From positions 1,083,358 to 1,147,357 of the forward strand of contig KE159636.1 in the NCBI GenBank assembly GCA_000403315.2: a stretch of DNA of 64,000 nucleotides, written 5' to 3'. Made by a program: the position numbers and the translations under genes. Numbering within the stretch: the stretch's first letter is position 1; every line of letters begins with the position of its first letter. The notes beneath the pieces are model-generated. The model saw only the letters and a program-made list of their open reading frames with translations. It was not told where the DNA came from and did not search any database. The stretch is from Lachnospiraceae bacterium A2 (GTDB taxonomy: Bacteria; Bacillota; Clostridia; Lachnospirales; Lachnospiraceae). This document shows, one piece after another, positions 8,809 through 17,980 of the stretch.

Positions 8809-9591
8809 TTATAAACTCGCTTCCTGCGCTTTCTGCGGGGCTTTTTTCTTGGGCTGCTCCGGCTTGGCGGCTGCTTTGATTTCCTCCCGGATAGAGGGCT
8901 TTTCTTTCTCCCTGCCTTTTGCGGCTGCCTGCTCTAAGCGTTCCACCCGTGCCATTGCCCGTTCAATGTTCTTTTCCATGCCCTCTAACGTGGCTTTATG
9001 GCGTTTTAGGGGCTTGGCAACGGCGGCAAGCACGCCTTTGTCCTCGTTGCGCTGTGTCAGCTCTTTCCGTTCCTTTCCCGTCAACGCCCGCCCTAAGTTC
9101 TTGGCGTGTTCGTTTAAGGCGTGGAGTTCGCTGCCTACGGCGTTGATACGGTCAATGCTGCTTTGGGTGGAAGCGATTGCGTCCTGTACGTTTCCTTTCA
9201 TCTCCGCAAGTGCTTTTTTCACGCCTAAGAAGTCAGCCGCCTTGTTCAGTGCTGAAATGCCGTGCTGCTTGACGGCGGCAAGGGTCTTTCTGATTTTGTC
9301 GGTCATGTTCCCCTTTAAGGTGGAGAGGGTTTCTTTTGCCTGCGTGATGTGCGCCTGCGTCTGCTTGGTTTCCTGCATGGCGGCGGCTCTGTTTCCCCCG
9401 TCATGGAGCGTGGCAAGCTGTTCACGGACGGCGGCAAGCTCGGAAAGCACTTTCCCGTACTGTGTTTCCATAGCTGCGAATTGTGAGAATAAAGCGGAAA
9501 GCTCGGCGGCTTCCTGCTTCTTCCCGTTCTGTGTCAGCAGGTCAAGGAGTTCCGTCAATGCGTCCTGCTGTTTTGCGGTTTTTGCGCCCAT
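8809..9591 (-). CDS. DUF6674-type coiled-coil ICE protein
   Basis: A 260-residue, mostly helical protein rich in Ala, Lys, Glu and Gln with long heptad-like stretches. The tail is Pro/Lys-rich. I recognise it as the protein normally encoded between the methyltransferase/VirB4 block and the NlpC/P60 gene in these ICEs (DUF6674). No enzymatic motif is visible, so a structural or DNA-handling role is only a guess. RBS AAAGGAGG precedes ATG 9591, and the gene follows the methyltransferase stop with almost no gap. Confidence 0.72.
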   Translation of the reverse strand: MGAKTAKQQDALTELLDLLTQNGKKQEAAELSALFSQFAAMETQYGKVLSELAAVREQLATLHDGGNRAAAMQETKQTQAHITQAKETLSTLKGNMTDKIRKTLAAVKQHGISALNKAADFLGVKKALAEMKGNVQDAIASTQSSIDRINAVGSELHALNEHAKNLGRALTGKERKELTQRNEDKGVLAAVAKPLKRHKATLEGMEKNIERAMARVERLEQAAAKGREKEKPSIREEIKAAAKPEQPKKKAPQKAQEASL

Positions 9592-9594
9592 GCT

Positions 9595-10527
9595 TCAATC
9601 CTCCTTTCTGTCCTGCGTCCCCGCAGGGTCACAATCGCTGTCCCAGACACACCAATCTGAACATTTTCCGGTTTCCATATCCGTAATGTATTTTAAGACT
9701 GGGTATACCTGTGCCGGAACAACGGCATTGCCTAAGCATTTAAGGCGTTTGGCTCTGTCCTTTACGTCCAGGCATATCCGGGGAATGCCGGGCGGCTCTA
9801 TGCACCAGAGGAAACGTCCGTCCATTTGGGTGGGAAGCCCATCAGCCATTCCACCCACTCCGGGTTGAAGCGGTGGGACGGGTCTGTTTCTTTCTCCAGA
9901 AAATAGATTACTTCCGACAATGCCGCCGCCCAGTATGTCCCGCTGTAATTCCTCCTGCGGAACGCACCCGTTGGCGATATGCTTATCCTTTCGGTTTTCA
10001 TTCTGCTTCCCGTGTCGGACGCAAGGGGAGTTGGAAACATCAACGCCGATGATGAAAGTCCGTTTGCGTTCATGCCACGCGCCGACGGCACAAGCAGGAA
10101 GTACGAACGTCCAAACGGCATATCCCGCCTGTTCCAAGTCAAAGAGCGTCTTGTGGAGCCCCATATTGATGAAGTTAGCAACATTTTCGCCAAGCACGAA
10201 ACGGGGCCGCAGTTCGTTAATGACGCGGCACATTTCCGGCCAGAGGTAGCGGGTGTCTGCAAACCCTTTTCTTGGGCCGATTGAGGAAAAGGGCTGGCAG
10301 GGGAAGCCCCCGGATAGGAGCGTGAGTTCTTTCTGTCCTGTTTTTTCATAGAAAGCCTCCTTTGTCAGTGATTGAATGTCTTTGAAACGCGGCACGTCCG
10401 GCCAGTGCTTTTCAAGCACGGCGGCGGGGTAGTCTGCCCATTCGCACTGGCAGACAGTTGTAAAGCCTGCGGCTTCGGCGGCAAGGTCAATGCCGCCTAT
10501 CCCTGTAAACAGGCTTAAATGTGTCAA
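9595..10527 (-). CDS. DNA cytosine-5 methyltransferase (orphan, ICE-borne)
   Basis: This 5-methylcytosine methyltransferase has the SAM-binding motif LFTGIGGIDLA (about 6-16), the catalytic Cys77 in GGFPCQPFS and the ENVANF motif near residue 115. A C-terminal CLGNAVVPAQV closes the fold. At about 310 residues it is a compact Dcm-like enzyme. No restriction endonuclease is adjacent, so protection of the element's own DNA is the likely role, complementing the ArdC-type protein. The start is odd: the TTG at 10527 lies 18 bp from AGGAGG, while an in-frame ATA at 10536 has ideal spacing and would give IKPLTHLSLF. Many relatives begin MKPLTHLSLF, so an ATG to ATA change is likely. Confidence 0.9.
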   Translation of the reverse strand: MTHLSLFTGIGGIDLAAEAAGFTTVCQCEWADYPAAVLEKHWPDVPRFKDIQSLTKEAFYEKTGQKELTLLSGGFPCQPFSSIGPRKGFADTRYLWPEMCRVINELRPRFVLGENVANFINMGLHKTLFDLEQAGYAVWTFVLPACAVGAWHERKRTFIIGVDVSNSPCVRHGKQNENRKDKHIANGCVPQEELQRDILGGGIVGSNLFSGERNRPVPPLQPGVGGMADGLPTQMDGRFLWCIEPPGIPRICLDVKDRAKRLKCLGNAVVPAQVYPVLKYITDMETGKCSDWCVWDSDCDPAGTQDRKED

Positions 10528-10573
10528 TGGTTTTATGCTTTATTCCTCCTTTCTGTCCCCGTGTTCCTGCGGG

Positions 10574-13000
10574 CTATGGCTGTGCAAGTTCCTCCGGGCG
10601 GGTCGTCATGATACGGTAAAGCTCGGTATCTGCCGGGAAGCGGTCTACAAAGGGCAGTATCACGTTGCCATAGAAGATAAGCCCCTGCCCGGCTTCGGAG
10701 TGGGTCACATAGGAAAGCTGCTTATTGGAAATGCCTAACTGCTTCGCCAAAATCTGCCTGTCGCCGCCTGCTTGGTTCAGCATATAAATAAAATCGCTGT
10801 TTTCAAAAATGTTTTCGATTTCCCGGCTTGCAAGCAAATCTTTGACGTTCTGTGTTATGCCCGTGGGTATGCCGCCCCATTTTCTGAAACGCTTCCAGAT
10901 TTCCACGCTGTAAGCCGCCGTCTGTTCCTCTTTCAGCAGCAAGTGAAATTCATCTGAATAGTACCATGTGTTAGCGTGGCGTTCCCGGTTCTCGGTCACA
11001 CGCCCCCAAACTTGGTCTTGTATGATAAGCATACCTAACTTTTTGAGCTGCTTCCCCAACTCCTTAATGTCAAAGCAGACAAGGCGGTTATGTATGTCTA
11101 TGTTGGTGCGGTGGTTGAACACGTTAAGGCTTCCATGCACATATAATTCCAGTGCTGCGGCTACCCGTGCGGCTTCCGCTTCCGGCTGCTTCTTTAGTGC
11201 GTTGTATAAATCTTCCAGTATCGGCATTTTCGCCGGGTCGGGGTCGGCAAGGTACTCACGGTAAACCTCCCGCACGGCACGGTCAATCACGGTCTTTTCG
11301 ATTGGCTCTAAGCCGCTTTTGCCGCCAACGACAAGCTCACAAAGGGAAAGGATAAAATCGCTTTTCAGCGATAAGGGGCTTTCGTCCTCGGAATAATTGA
11401 GGTTCAAGTCCATAGGGTTCACAAAATCCCGGCTTGTGGGAGAGATTTTCACTACCTGCCCGCCTAACCGGTTGACAAGGGGTGCGTACTCTGCTTCGGG
11501 GTCGCATATCAAGATACAGTCCTTTTTGTCCGCAACAAGGAATACGTTTGTGATTTCACGCTTTGCGGAAAAACTCTTGCCGCTGCCCGGTGTCCCTAAA
11601 ATCAAGCCGTTAGGGTTTTTGAGCTTCTTCCTGTCCGCAAGTATCATGTTGTTAGAAAGTGCGTTCAAGCCGTAGTAGAGGGCTTCCCCGTTCTGGAAAA
11701 GCTCCTGCGTGGTAAACGGCACGAAAATAGCCGTGCTTGATGTGGTAAGCCCCCGCTGTATGGGTATCTCATTCAGTCCCAAAGGCAGGGACGACACAAG
11801 CCCGGCTTCCTGCTGATAGTCAAGGCGCACAAGGGAGCAGTTCGCTTTCTGCGCCACGCCCGCCGTCTGGAATATCTGGTTGTCAAGCTGCTGCTTATTG
11901 TCCGCAAGGTTTACCACAAGCAGGGTAAGGAGAAACATTCGCTCGTTGCGGCTCTGCAAGTCCCGCAAGAGGTCTTTTGCGTCCCCGCCGTAGGTGGCAA
12001 GGTCGGACGGTATTATATCTATGTCGTACCCGCTGCGTACCGCCTTTTTCTGCTCGGCTATCTTCATTGCGTCAAGGTCGGTTATCTTGCGTTTTATGGT
12101 CTTTATGGCTTCGCTCTGGTCGATACTGCGGATATGCAGGTTTACCAGTAAATGCCCGTCCACGTTCAAAAGGTCGGCAAGCAGGCGGTCATTCAGTTCC
12201 GGCGCAAGTATCTGTAAGAACGATACCGCCCCGGTCTTGTCGCCCATGCTGAAAAGCCACCCGTTCTTGAAAGCGAATGAGGGCGGCGCAATGAAATCTT
12301 TCGTGGAAAGCCCGGACGGTACAAGCCATTTCCAGTTGAATAAAAATTTCCTGTCCCCGTCCGGGTGGAAAATGCCGTGCAGCACTTCAAGCCGTTCTTT
12401 CCCGTCAAGGGGTCGGTTCGCCGCCCCTAAGATTTTGAGGTGGTTCAATATATCCGTTTCCAGTCGGTTCAGCCGGGACTTTGCATTTTTAAGGCTGTCG
12501 GCTTCCAGTGTGAAAGTAAGGTATTTATGCTTCACAAGCCCGTTATTGCCCTTTGCAAGCTGTTCTTTGAGCATGGCGGCGTATTCCTCCCGCACGTCAT
12601 CAAAACCGTCCTGCTGCGGCGGTATGGCGATACTCTTTGAGAAATCCCCCTGCCCGGCGACACGGTTCACAAAGGTAAGCTGCAAGCCTACGGAGCTGTC
12701 AAGGGAGTTGTAGAAGTCGCAAAGGGCTTCAAAGGTGGCTGTCTTGTCGTCCGGCTGTGCAAGCTGATAGTTGATGTCGGAAAACTCAACGCTTTTTGAG
12801 AAAAGATTGTCCTTTACCCGGCATATCCCGTCCGGGTACATCTGCAAGTAGGGGATTGTCTGCTGTGTGGTGTGCTTTTTCCCGTCCCCTTTTGCCTGCC
12901 GCATAAGGGCGGCTATCTGCTTTTTTTCTGCCCGTGTGAGCCGGATTTTCTCTTTTGCCTGCTGATTTTGCGGTCTGTCTTTGATAGCTTTTTTTCGCAA
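10574..13000 (-). CDS. virB4: VirB4-family conjugative transfer ATPase
   Basis: An 808-residue ATPase that powers assembly of, and transport through, the type IV secretion channel at the membrane. The Walker A motif GTPGSGKS lies near residue 470 and a Walker B-like DEFHLL follows around residue 690. N-terminal residues are basic, then the region MYPDGICRVKDNLFSKSVEF typical of ICE VirB4 proteins. Translation starts at TTG 13000: AAGGAGG sits about 9 bp upstream and no better in-frame start exists. The 5' end overlaps the prgI frame by about 215 bp. Confidence 0.95.
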   Translation of the reverse strand: MRKKAIKDRPQNQQAKEKIRLTRAEKKQIAALMRQAKGDGKKHTTQQTIPYLQMYPDGICRVKDNLFSKSVEFSDINYQLAQPDDKTATFEALCDFYNSLDSSVGLQLTFVNRVAGQGDFSKSIAIPPQQDGFDDVREEYAAMLKEQLAKGNNGLVKHKYLTFTLEADSLKNAKSRLNRLETDILNHLKILGAANRPLDGKERLEVLHGIFHPDGDRKFLFNWKWLVPSGLSTKDFIAPPSFAFKNGWLFSMGDKTGAVSFLQILAPELNDRLLADLLNVDGHLLVNLHIRSIDQSEAIKTIKRKITDLDAMKIAEQKKAVRSGYDIDIIPSDLATYGGDAKDLLRDLQSRNERMFLLTLLVVNLADNKQQLDNQIFQTAGVAQKANCSLVRLDYQQEAGLVSSLPLGLNEIPIQRGLTTSSTAIFVPFTTQELFQNGEALYYGLNALSNNMILADRKKLKNPNGLILGTPGSGKSFSAKREITNVFLVADKKDCILICDPEAEYAPLVNRLGGQVVKISPTSRDFVNPMDLNLNYSEDESPLSLKSDFILSLCELVVGGKSGLEPIEKTVIDRAVREVYREYLADPDPAKMPILEDLYNALKKQPEAEAARVAAALELYVHGSLNVFNHRTNIDIHNRLVCFDIKELGKQLKKLGMLIIQDQVWGRVTENRERHANTWYYSDEFHLLLKEEQTAAYSVEIWKRFRKWGGIPTGITQNVKDLLASREIENIFENSDFIYMLNQAGGDRQILAKQLGISNKQLSYVTHSEAGQGLIFYGNVILPFVDRFPADTELYRIMTTRPEELAQP

Positions 13001-13352
13001 TGGCTGTTACCTCCTTGTTAAGTTTCCGTTGCTTCGCTAAGACGGCGTAATAGTTTTCCGTCTGGTAGGGTCGTTCCTTTGGCGTGAGGAAAAACACCTT
13101 GATGATGTTTCCTAAGACGGCTTCAAGCGGCTGCCCGTGCTTCTCGTACATGGCGAACAGGAAAAACGGGAGCATGGCAAGAACCATGAGAAAGGTCGCT
13201 GCGGTCTGCGGGACGCTGCCTTTCAAGAGAAAGAACAGGGGAACGCCCACGGCTGCCGCCATGCTGAAACACACAAGCTGCCGCTTGGTAAGGTTCAGCG
13301 CAACTTTGGTCTTTACTTTCGTAAGGTCTTTGGGTACTGTGACATACGCCAT
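12786..13352 (-). CDS. PrgI-family membrane protein of the conjugation channel
   Basis: The first ~130 residues are the PrgI family (MAYVTVPKDLTKVKTKV start) with two membrane helices (about 30-47 and 50-70) and the conserved KHGQPLE stretch. PrgI is a small partner of the VirB4/VirB6 channel complex. The frame then runs on for about 55 more basic, Arg/Lys/Gly-rich residues that overlap the start of virB4 in another frame. That tail has no recognised family and may simply be read-through caused by loss of an earlier stop. RBS AAAGGAGG precedes ATG 13352. Confidence 0.85.
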   Translation of the reverse strand: MAYVTVPKDLTKVKTKVALNLTKRQLVCFSMAAAVGVPLFFLLKGSVPQTAATFLMVLAMLPFFLFAMYEKHGQPLEAVLGNIIKVFFLTPKERPYQTENYYAVLAKQRKLNKEVTAIAKKSYQRQTAKSAGKRENPAHTGRKKADSRPYAAGKRGREKAHHTADNPLLADVPGRDMPGKGQSFLKKR

Positions 13353-13393
13353 TTGTTACCTCCTTTCTGCCCGCATGGGGCGTTGTCTGAAAT

Positions 13394-14263
13394 CTAATGT
13401 GCGTGGAAAATGCTCTTTGCAAGGCTTCCCGTCTTAAAGAGGGAGAAGCAGAGTATCACGGTGTAGGCGGCTATGCTGAAAATGGCACTGTGCAGGTTTG
13501 CGGCGATTACCATTTCATTTACCAATACTGCATATATGCCAACGCATACCATGATGAAAAAGCCCTGTACGCCCAATGCGAACAAGCCTTTGAGGTAGTT
13601 GTTCCCAATGCTTCCCCATTCCCTGTTAGTCATGGTTGCAAAGGGGATAGGGGCAACGGAGCAGGTCAAATATATCTCTATCATTCTTCCGTAGAGGATA
13701 ACAGTAATCAGCACGGACATAATCTTCATGCACATACTAACAAGGGCGGTTTCCATTACAAGCAAAAGCAGTTCGGGGACTTCCATTGTTTCCATGTTGG
13801 CGGTCATGGCGGCAAGGGTGCTTTCCACGTCAATAGCGGTGTCGGAGCTTATCACGCCCGCCGCACTGTTGACTAAATGCTGCCCTACGTCAAAGACCGC
13901 CATAGTAATGTCAAAGACGTGGGTAACAAGGTAGACGGCTACCCACGCTTTGAACACATATTTGAAGAACATGAAAGTGTCAATGTCATGCAGGCTGTTC
14001 TTGTCCGTAACCATGCTGATTAGTTCCACGCATAGCACATAGGTAATGACAAGCCCCGCAATGGGGAGAATGACGGTCTGTGAAAGGTTCTGTATCATGG
14101 AAAACACGCCGCCATTCCACCCCTGCGGGGTCTGCCCTGCCTGCGCCGCTATCGTGCCGACTTTCTCGTTCACGTCCCCGAACATATTTGACAGGTTTCC
14201 GTTAATCGCCCCGATTAAAAGCTCCTTTAGCCATTCGTTAATGGCTTCAAATATGCTCTCCAT
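13394..14263 (-). CDS. TrbL/VirB6-like polytopic membrane protein (CD1112 type)
   Basis: A 289-residue membrane protein with about six hydrophobic segments. It begins MESIFEAINEWLKELLIGAI and has the signature VAPIPFATMTNREWG, where the channel family carries a conserved loop. VirB6/TrbL proteins form the inner-membrane pore for DNA transfer. It sits between maff2 and prgI as usual for Tn1549-like ICEs. Because maff2 upstream is split by the IME, transcription into this gene must now start in the IME or read through it. Confidence 0.88.
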   Translation of the reverse strand: MESIFEAINEWLKELLIGAINGNLSNMFGDVNEKVGTIAAQAGQTPQGWNGGVFSMIQNLSQTVILPIAGLVITYVLCVELISMVTDKNSLHDIDTFMFFKYVFKAWVAVYLVTHVFDITMAVFDVGQHLVNSAAGVISSDTAIDVESTLAAMTANMETMEVPELLLLVMETALVSMCMKIMSVLITVILYGRMIEIYLTCSVAPIPFATMTNREWGSIGNNYLKGLFALGVQGFFIMVCVGIYAVLVNEMVIAANLHSAIFSIAAYTVILCFSLFKTGSLAKSIFHAH

Positions 14264-14282
14264 AAGCGGCTACCTCCCCGGA

Positions 14283-14357
14283 TTATCCGAACAGCCCGGA
14301 AAGCAGCGGGATTAAGGTTGTGCCGATAAGCGCAACGCCGCCGCCTGCCATAAGCTG
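14283..14357 (-). pseudogene. 3' fragment of maff2
   Basis: Minus-strand translation gives QLMAGGGVALIGTTLIPLLSG then LFG and a stop at 14283. This is the C-terminal part of a Maff2-family membrane protein, whose N-terminal part lies 11.5 kb away at 25859-26017. Both pieces join in frame at a shared CAG (minus strand), giving GMKQ followed by LMAGGG. The gene was split by integration of the IME. Confidence 0.9.
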
Positions 14358-14460
14358 TGTTATCCCCAATTAGTAGGAACAATACAGCTTTCTGGCGGGC
14401 GGCGGCACGTCAAGAAATATATATGGAGTTTTTAAAGAATCCCCCGGAGCAGGGGAGCGG

Positions 14461-16125
14461 TCAGCCTGTGACCTGCTCCACTTCCGGTATGGGTTTGAGA
14501 TTAAAATGAATTTCGATAGAAATGTGTCTTGTTTTGTCGCTGTCTATGGTTTCATGGACAACGATTTCTTTAATCAGGCGGTTTAAGGTGGAAGCGTCCA
14601 GCTCGGTGATGTCCCGGTATTCCTGTATGGATTCCACCCACTGCCTTGCGTCCACGGCAAGCCGGATTTCATCGGCAAGGCGTTTCCGGCCTTCCTCAGC
14701 CTTGGCTTTTAATTCCGCCTGTTCCTTCTGTGTCTTTTCCAGCAGGAGATTGAAGTTTTCTTCTGTGATTCGTCCGGCTACCATATCCTCATAGAGCCGC
14801 AATACCATCTTTTCCAGCACTTCAATCCGTTCTTCGTCTTTGGCAAGGGTGCGCTCCATCGCTTCCCGCTGGTCTTTCTGCCTGGCATGGCAGGTATCGG
14901 TCAGCCGTCCGGCTACTGCTTCACTGTCGGTCAGGGCAGCGGCGGCGCACTCACGGATTTTGTTCAGAACAAGGGAATAGAGCGTGTCAAACTCAACCCG
15001 GTGCTGTGTGCAGTGCTGCTTCCCATAGGCATTATAGGTCTTGCAGGAGAAAATCCGCTTCGGGAACTTCTCATGCGTGGTGCGGATGGTGAGAGCCTTT
15101 CCGCACTCCCCGCATTTTATCAGCCCTGCAAAGAGGTTGATTTCCCCGGATTTGCCCGGTCGCTGGCGGGATTTCAGTTTTTCCTGCACAATCGCAAAGT
15201 CCTTTTTGTCCACCAGCGGCTCATGCGTCCCCTCCACCACAATCCAGTCCTCCGGCTTCTTGTCCCGGATAGTGCCGATTTTAAAGCGGTACTCGGTCTT
15301 TTGGGAAGCGATTGCGCCGGTGTAGACGGGGTTCATCAGGATTTCCTTAATCACGGAGAAGTCCCAGACGTACCGCCCGTTTTCCGGGTCTTTCTTTTCC
15401 CATTTGGTGCGGATGTTCCGGTGTCCCCGCTTCCGGTTCCACCATGTCGGGCAGGGGTGCTTTTCTTCCTCCAGCCTGCGCCGGATGTAGTTGGGGCCGT
15501 GGCCGTCCAGCGCATATCCGAAAATCAGCCGGACAACCGGGGCGGTTTCCCCGTCAATGAGAAGGTGGTTCTTGTCCTCCGGGTCTTTCTTGTAGCCAAA
15601 CGGGGCGATACAGCCGGTGAACTGGCCTTTCTGCGCCTTCAGCACATAGGAAGAATGGACTTTCTTGGAAATATCCTTGCTGTACATTTCATTCAGGATA
15701 TTTTTAAAGGGCGCAATGTCGTTGTTGTCCCTCATGGTGTCGATACCGTCATTCATGGCGATGTAGCGCACACCGTTCCTTGGAAAGAAGTCCTCAATAA
15801 GCTGCCCGGTCTGCAAGTAGTTCCGTCCTAACCTTGATAAATCCTTTGTAATCACAAGGTTTATCTGCTTCCGCTCGATGGCTTTCAACATCCGTTTCAG
15901 GTCGGGGCGTTCCATGTTCAAGCCGGTGAAGCCGTCGTCCTGATAGACTGCCGTAACCTCCCATCCCTGCTTCTGGCAGAACTTTTCCAGCATATCCCGC
16001 TGGTTCTCGATACTGGCACTCGTCCCGTCAAGGTCATCGTCCTTGGACAGCCTGCAATAGATAGCTGCCCGGAAGCTTCCGGCAAGAATCGTGTCCATCC
16101 CTGTATATCCAAAAGTGTTCATCAT
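14461..16125 (-). CDS. Large serine recombinase (TndX/TnpX type) of the IME
   Basis: A 554-residue integrase/excisionase. The resolvase-type catalytic domain has the nucleophile Ser27 in YCRLSKDD and the KDLSRLGRN motif near residue 95. A recombinase domain follows, then a zinc beta-ribbon (CGECGK, with further Cys downstream), a coiled coil and a DUF4368-like C-terminus. It is the element-end gene, about 100 bp from the left junction, as usual for its family. It should catalyse integration at CAG in maff2 and excision. ATG at 16125 has only a weak RBS, so coupling to the small upstream gene (stop 16132) is likely. Confidence 0.95.
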   Translation of the reverse strand: MMNTFGYTGMDTILAGSFRAAIYCRLSKDDDLDGTSASIENQRDMLEKFCQKQGWEVTAVYQDDGFTGLNMERPDLKRMLKAIERKQINLVITKDLSRLGRNYLQTGQLIEDFFPRNGVRYIAMNDGIDTMRDNNDIAPFKNILNEMYSKDISKKVHSSYVLKAQKGQFTGCIAPFGYKKDPEDKNHLLIDGETAPVVRLIFGYALDGHGPNYIRRRLEEEKHPCPTWWNRKRGHRNIRTKWEKKDPENGRYVWDFSVIKEILMNPVYTGAIASQKTEYRFKIGTIRDKKPEDWIVVEGTHEPLVDKKDFAIVQEKLKSRQRPGKSGEINLFAGLIKCGECGKALTIRTTHEKFPKRIFSCKTYNAYGKQHCTQHRVEFDTLYSLVLNKIRECAAAALTDSEAVAGRLTDTCHARQKDQREAMERTLAKDEERIEVLEKMVLRLYEDMVAGRITEENFNLLLEKTQKEQAELKAKAEEGRKRLADEIRLAVDARQWVESIQEYRDITELDASTLNRLIKEIVVHETIDSDKTRHISIEIHFNLKPIPEVEQVTG

Positions 16126-16131
16126 AACCGT

Positions 16132-16329
16132 TTACCCGCACAATCCAGACGGAACACGGTCACTTGGAACCTCACCTTTATTATACCCTATTTCTTGTGA
16201 TTTAGCAAGATATTCTTTATCTGTTTTTCTGCTGTGTTTCTGTGCGATAAGGCTCACGAAAACGTCCGTAGCGTCCAGTTCGCCGTCAAATATTGTGGTG
16301 ACATGAATCTCTGTTTTATTTTTCGCCAT
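16132..16329 (-). CDS. Small protein upstream of the serine recombinase
   Basis: A 65-residue protein beginning MAKNKTEIHVTTIFDGEL; GGAGG lies 9-10 bp before ATG 16329, so the longer upstream extension of the frame is not needed. It has a beta-strand-like N-terminus followed by helical, charged sequence (FVSLIAQKHSRKT). It ends 7 bp before the recombinase start, so the two are probably coupled. The position suggests a recombination accessory protein, but no family is recognised. Confidence 0.65.
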   Translation of the reverse strand: MAKNKTEIHVTTIFDGELDATDVFVSLIAQKHSRKTDKEYLAKSQEIGYNKGEVPSDRVPSGLCG

Positions 16330-16358
16330 AGGCAGTTGTCCTCCATAGATGAAAACAG

Positions 16359-16563
16359 CCAGACAGGGAAGGCCGGCAACGAAGTCCGGCAACGGGCTTC
16401 AAAAAACCTTGGAACTAATCCTTGTCTGGCAGTTGGGTTATTTTATACTTTTTCTTTTATTTTTCTGTTGCTTTGGTTGTTAAAGGGGAGAAAAGCCGAC
16501 AGTTACGGGATTTTCCCCGGCAACCGGCCCGGCAACGGGATAGCAACGAAGTGTGCAACGGGC
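16359..16563. repeat. GCAACG repeat cluster with flanking inverted repeat
   Basis: The core GCAAC(G/C) occurs at 16376, 16389, 16520, 16532, 16543 and 16555; the last four are spaced 11-12 bp, about one helical turn. Two copies are followed by GGGCT and two by AAGT, so longer units alternate. The first two copies lie inside a hairpin with arms GCCAGACAGGGA (16359-16370) and TCCTTGTCTGGC (about 16419-16430). The cluster follows the vapE stop, so it could be an IME replication origin or recombinase accessory sites. Confidence 0.55.
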
Positions 16564-16582
16564 TGTCATTTACCGGATTTTT

Positions 16583-17980
16583 TCAAAATGGAAGTTCCAT
16601 CTGTTCCGGCACCGGCGTAAATCCCTCCGGGGTTTTTCCCGCCCCGTTGCCGGTGTCCGTTGTCGGCTGCTCCCGTTCCCATCCTTTCTGTCTGCCATAT
16701 CCGGCAAACATACGGGGGTTGGAGAAATACTTCCAGCCGGTGATGCACTGGTTCATTATCTCGTTGATTTCCCGTATCTCCCATTGTTTCGGCTCGTCAA
16801 AAGCGTGGTTTAAGGCTTCTTTGTAAAGCTGTTTGGAGCAGACGGTATCGCCGGGGCAGCTGTCAAGGAAAGCCTGAATCATCCCGGCTTTGGTGTCCTC
16901 CGGCATAAAGTCCCGCTGGTGTTCTTTTAGATAGCGCACCATTTCCGGGCTGAATGTCAGCTTCCATCTGCCGCTTCTGTAAATCTCCATCGCTTCCGCC
17001 CATACTTGGTTTAAATAGGCTCTGGAAGCGGCTTCGTCCTCTAAAATGTGTGTTTCCGCCTGTTCCGGGCATACCTGTATGGGGATAAAGCGGCGGTTGC
17101 CGGAGCGGTCAAGGGGCAGGAAGTCAAGGGCGTTGGACGTGCCGCCGAACACGCACTGCCTTGGGCGGTCTGCCGGGTGGGTTTCGTAAGGTATCTTGTA
17201 GACTTCCTTCTGGCGGCTCAAAAAGGACTTGATTTCCTCTATGCTCTTGGCGTTTGCCGTGGCAATCATTTCCGACATCTCGATTATCCAGTGGCCTTGC
17301 AGCTTGCGGTATACATTGTCATCGTCCAGCTTCCGCAAATCATCGGAGAACCACTCATCTTTGATTGCCAGCAGACGGAAGAAGGTGGACTTCCCGGCTC
17401 CCTGCCCGCCTACCAGACAGAGCATGACTTCAAACTTGCAGCCGGGAGAAAATGCCCGGTGGATGGCTCCCAACAAGAACAGGCGCAGGGATTGGAAAGT
17501 ATACTCGTCCTCACCGGCTCCTAAAAAATGCCGCAGGCAGGAGCGTATCCGTTCGGTTCCGTCCCATGTCAGGCTGTTTAAATACTCCCGGACAGGGTGG
17601 TAGCTGTTCTGGTGGGCGGCAAGGTCGGCGGCATCCTGTATCTTTTTTTCGCTTGTCAGGCCGTAGGTTTCTTCCAGATACAGACGGATATATTTCATGT
17701 CCGTATCGGTCATGGGGCTGCCTTGATTCCTCTTGTAGCCGACAGGCTTTAAAATATCCGTGCGGTCAGTCAGCAGGTTGTAGGCAACCGCCCCGGACAG
17801 GAGCGGGTCGCACTGGAACACGGTCAGGCAGTTGCTTATGCTGTTGCGGAAGCCGCCTTTTTCGGTGGTTTCCAGCATAGCCTTTACTTCTTCAACGCTC
17901 CGGGGCGGTTCGGTGCTGTCTGTCATGTTCACTATTTCCTGCCGTATCTGGGGCGGTAAATTCTGCCATTCGTCTTTCAA
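16583..17980 (-). CDS. VapE-family ATPase (virulence-associated E)
   Basis: A 465-residue P-loop protein of the VapE family, which in phage satellites and mobile elements acts as a replication helicase-like ATPase. The Walker A is GGQGAGKST (about 193-201). A DE-type motif follows with conserved residues around WIIEMSEM and the arginine-rich SGNRRFIPI. The start is TTG 17980, preceded by GTGAGGA. The first 89 bp overlap the CHC2 gene, so the two form a primase-helicase pair, presumably for element replication. The C-terminal tail (PVPEQMELPF) is common to such proteins. Confidence 0.9.
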   Translation of the reverse strand: MKDEWQNLPPQIRQEIVNMTDSTEPPRSVEEVKAMLETTEKGGFRNSISNCLTVFQCDPLLSGAVAYNLLTDRTDILKPVGYKRNQGSPMTDTDMKYIRLYLEETYGLTSEKKIQDAADLAAHQNSYHPVREYLNSLTWDGTERIRSCLRHFLGAGEDEYTFQSLRLFLLGAIHRAFSPGCKFEVMLCLVGGQGAGKSTFFRLLAIKDEWFSDDLRKLDDDNVYRKLQGHWIIEMSEMIATANAKSIEEIKSFLSRQKEVYKIPYETHPADRPRQCVFGGTSNALDFLPLDRSGNRRFIPIQVCPEQAETHILEDEAASRAYLNQVWAEAMEIYRSGRWKLTFSPEMVRYLKEHQRDFMPEDTKAGMIQAFLDSCPGDTVCSKQLYKEALNHAFDEPKQWEIREINEIMNQCITGWKYFSNPRMFAGYGRQKGWEREQPTTDTGNGAGKTPEGFTPVPEQMELPF

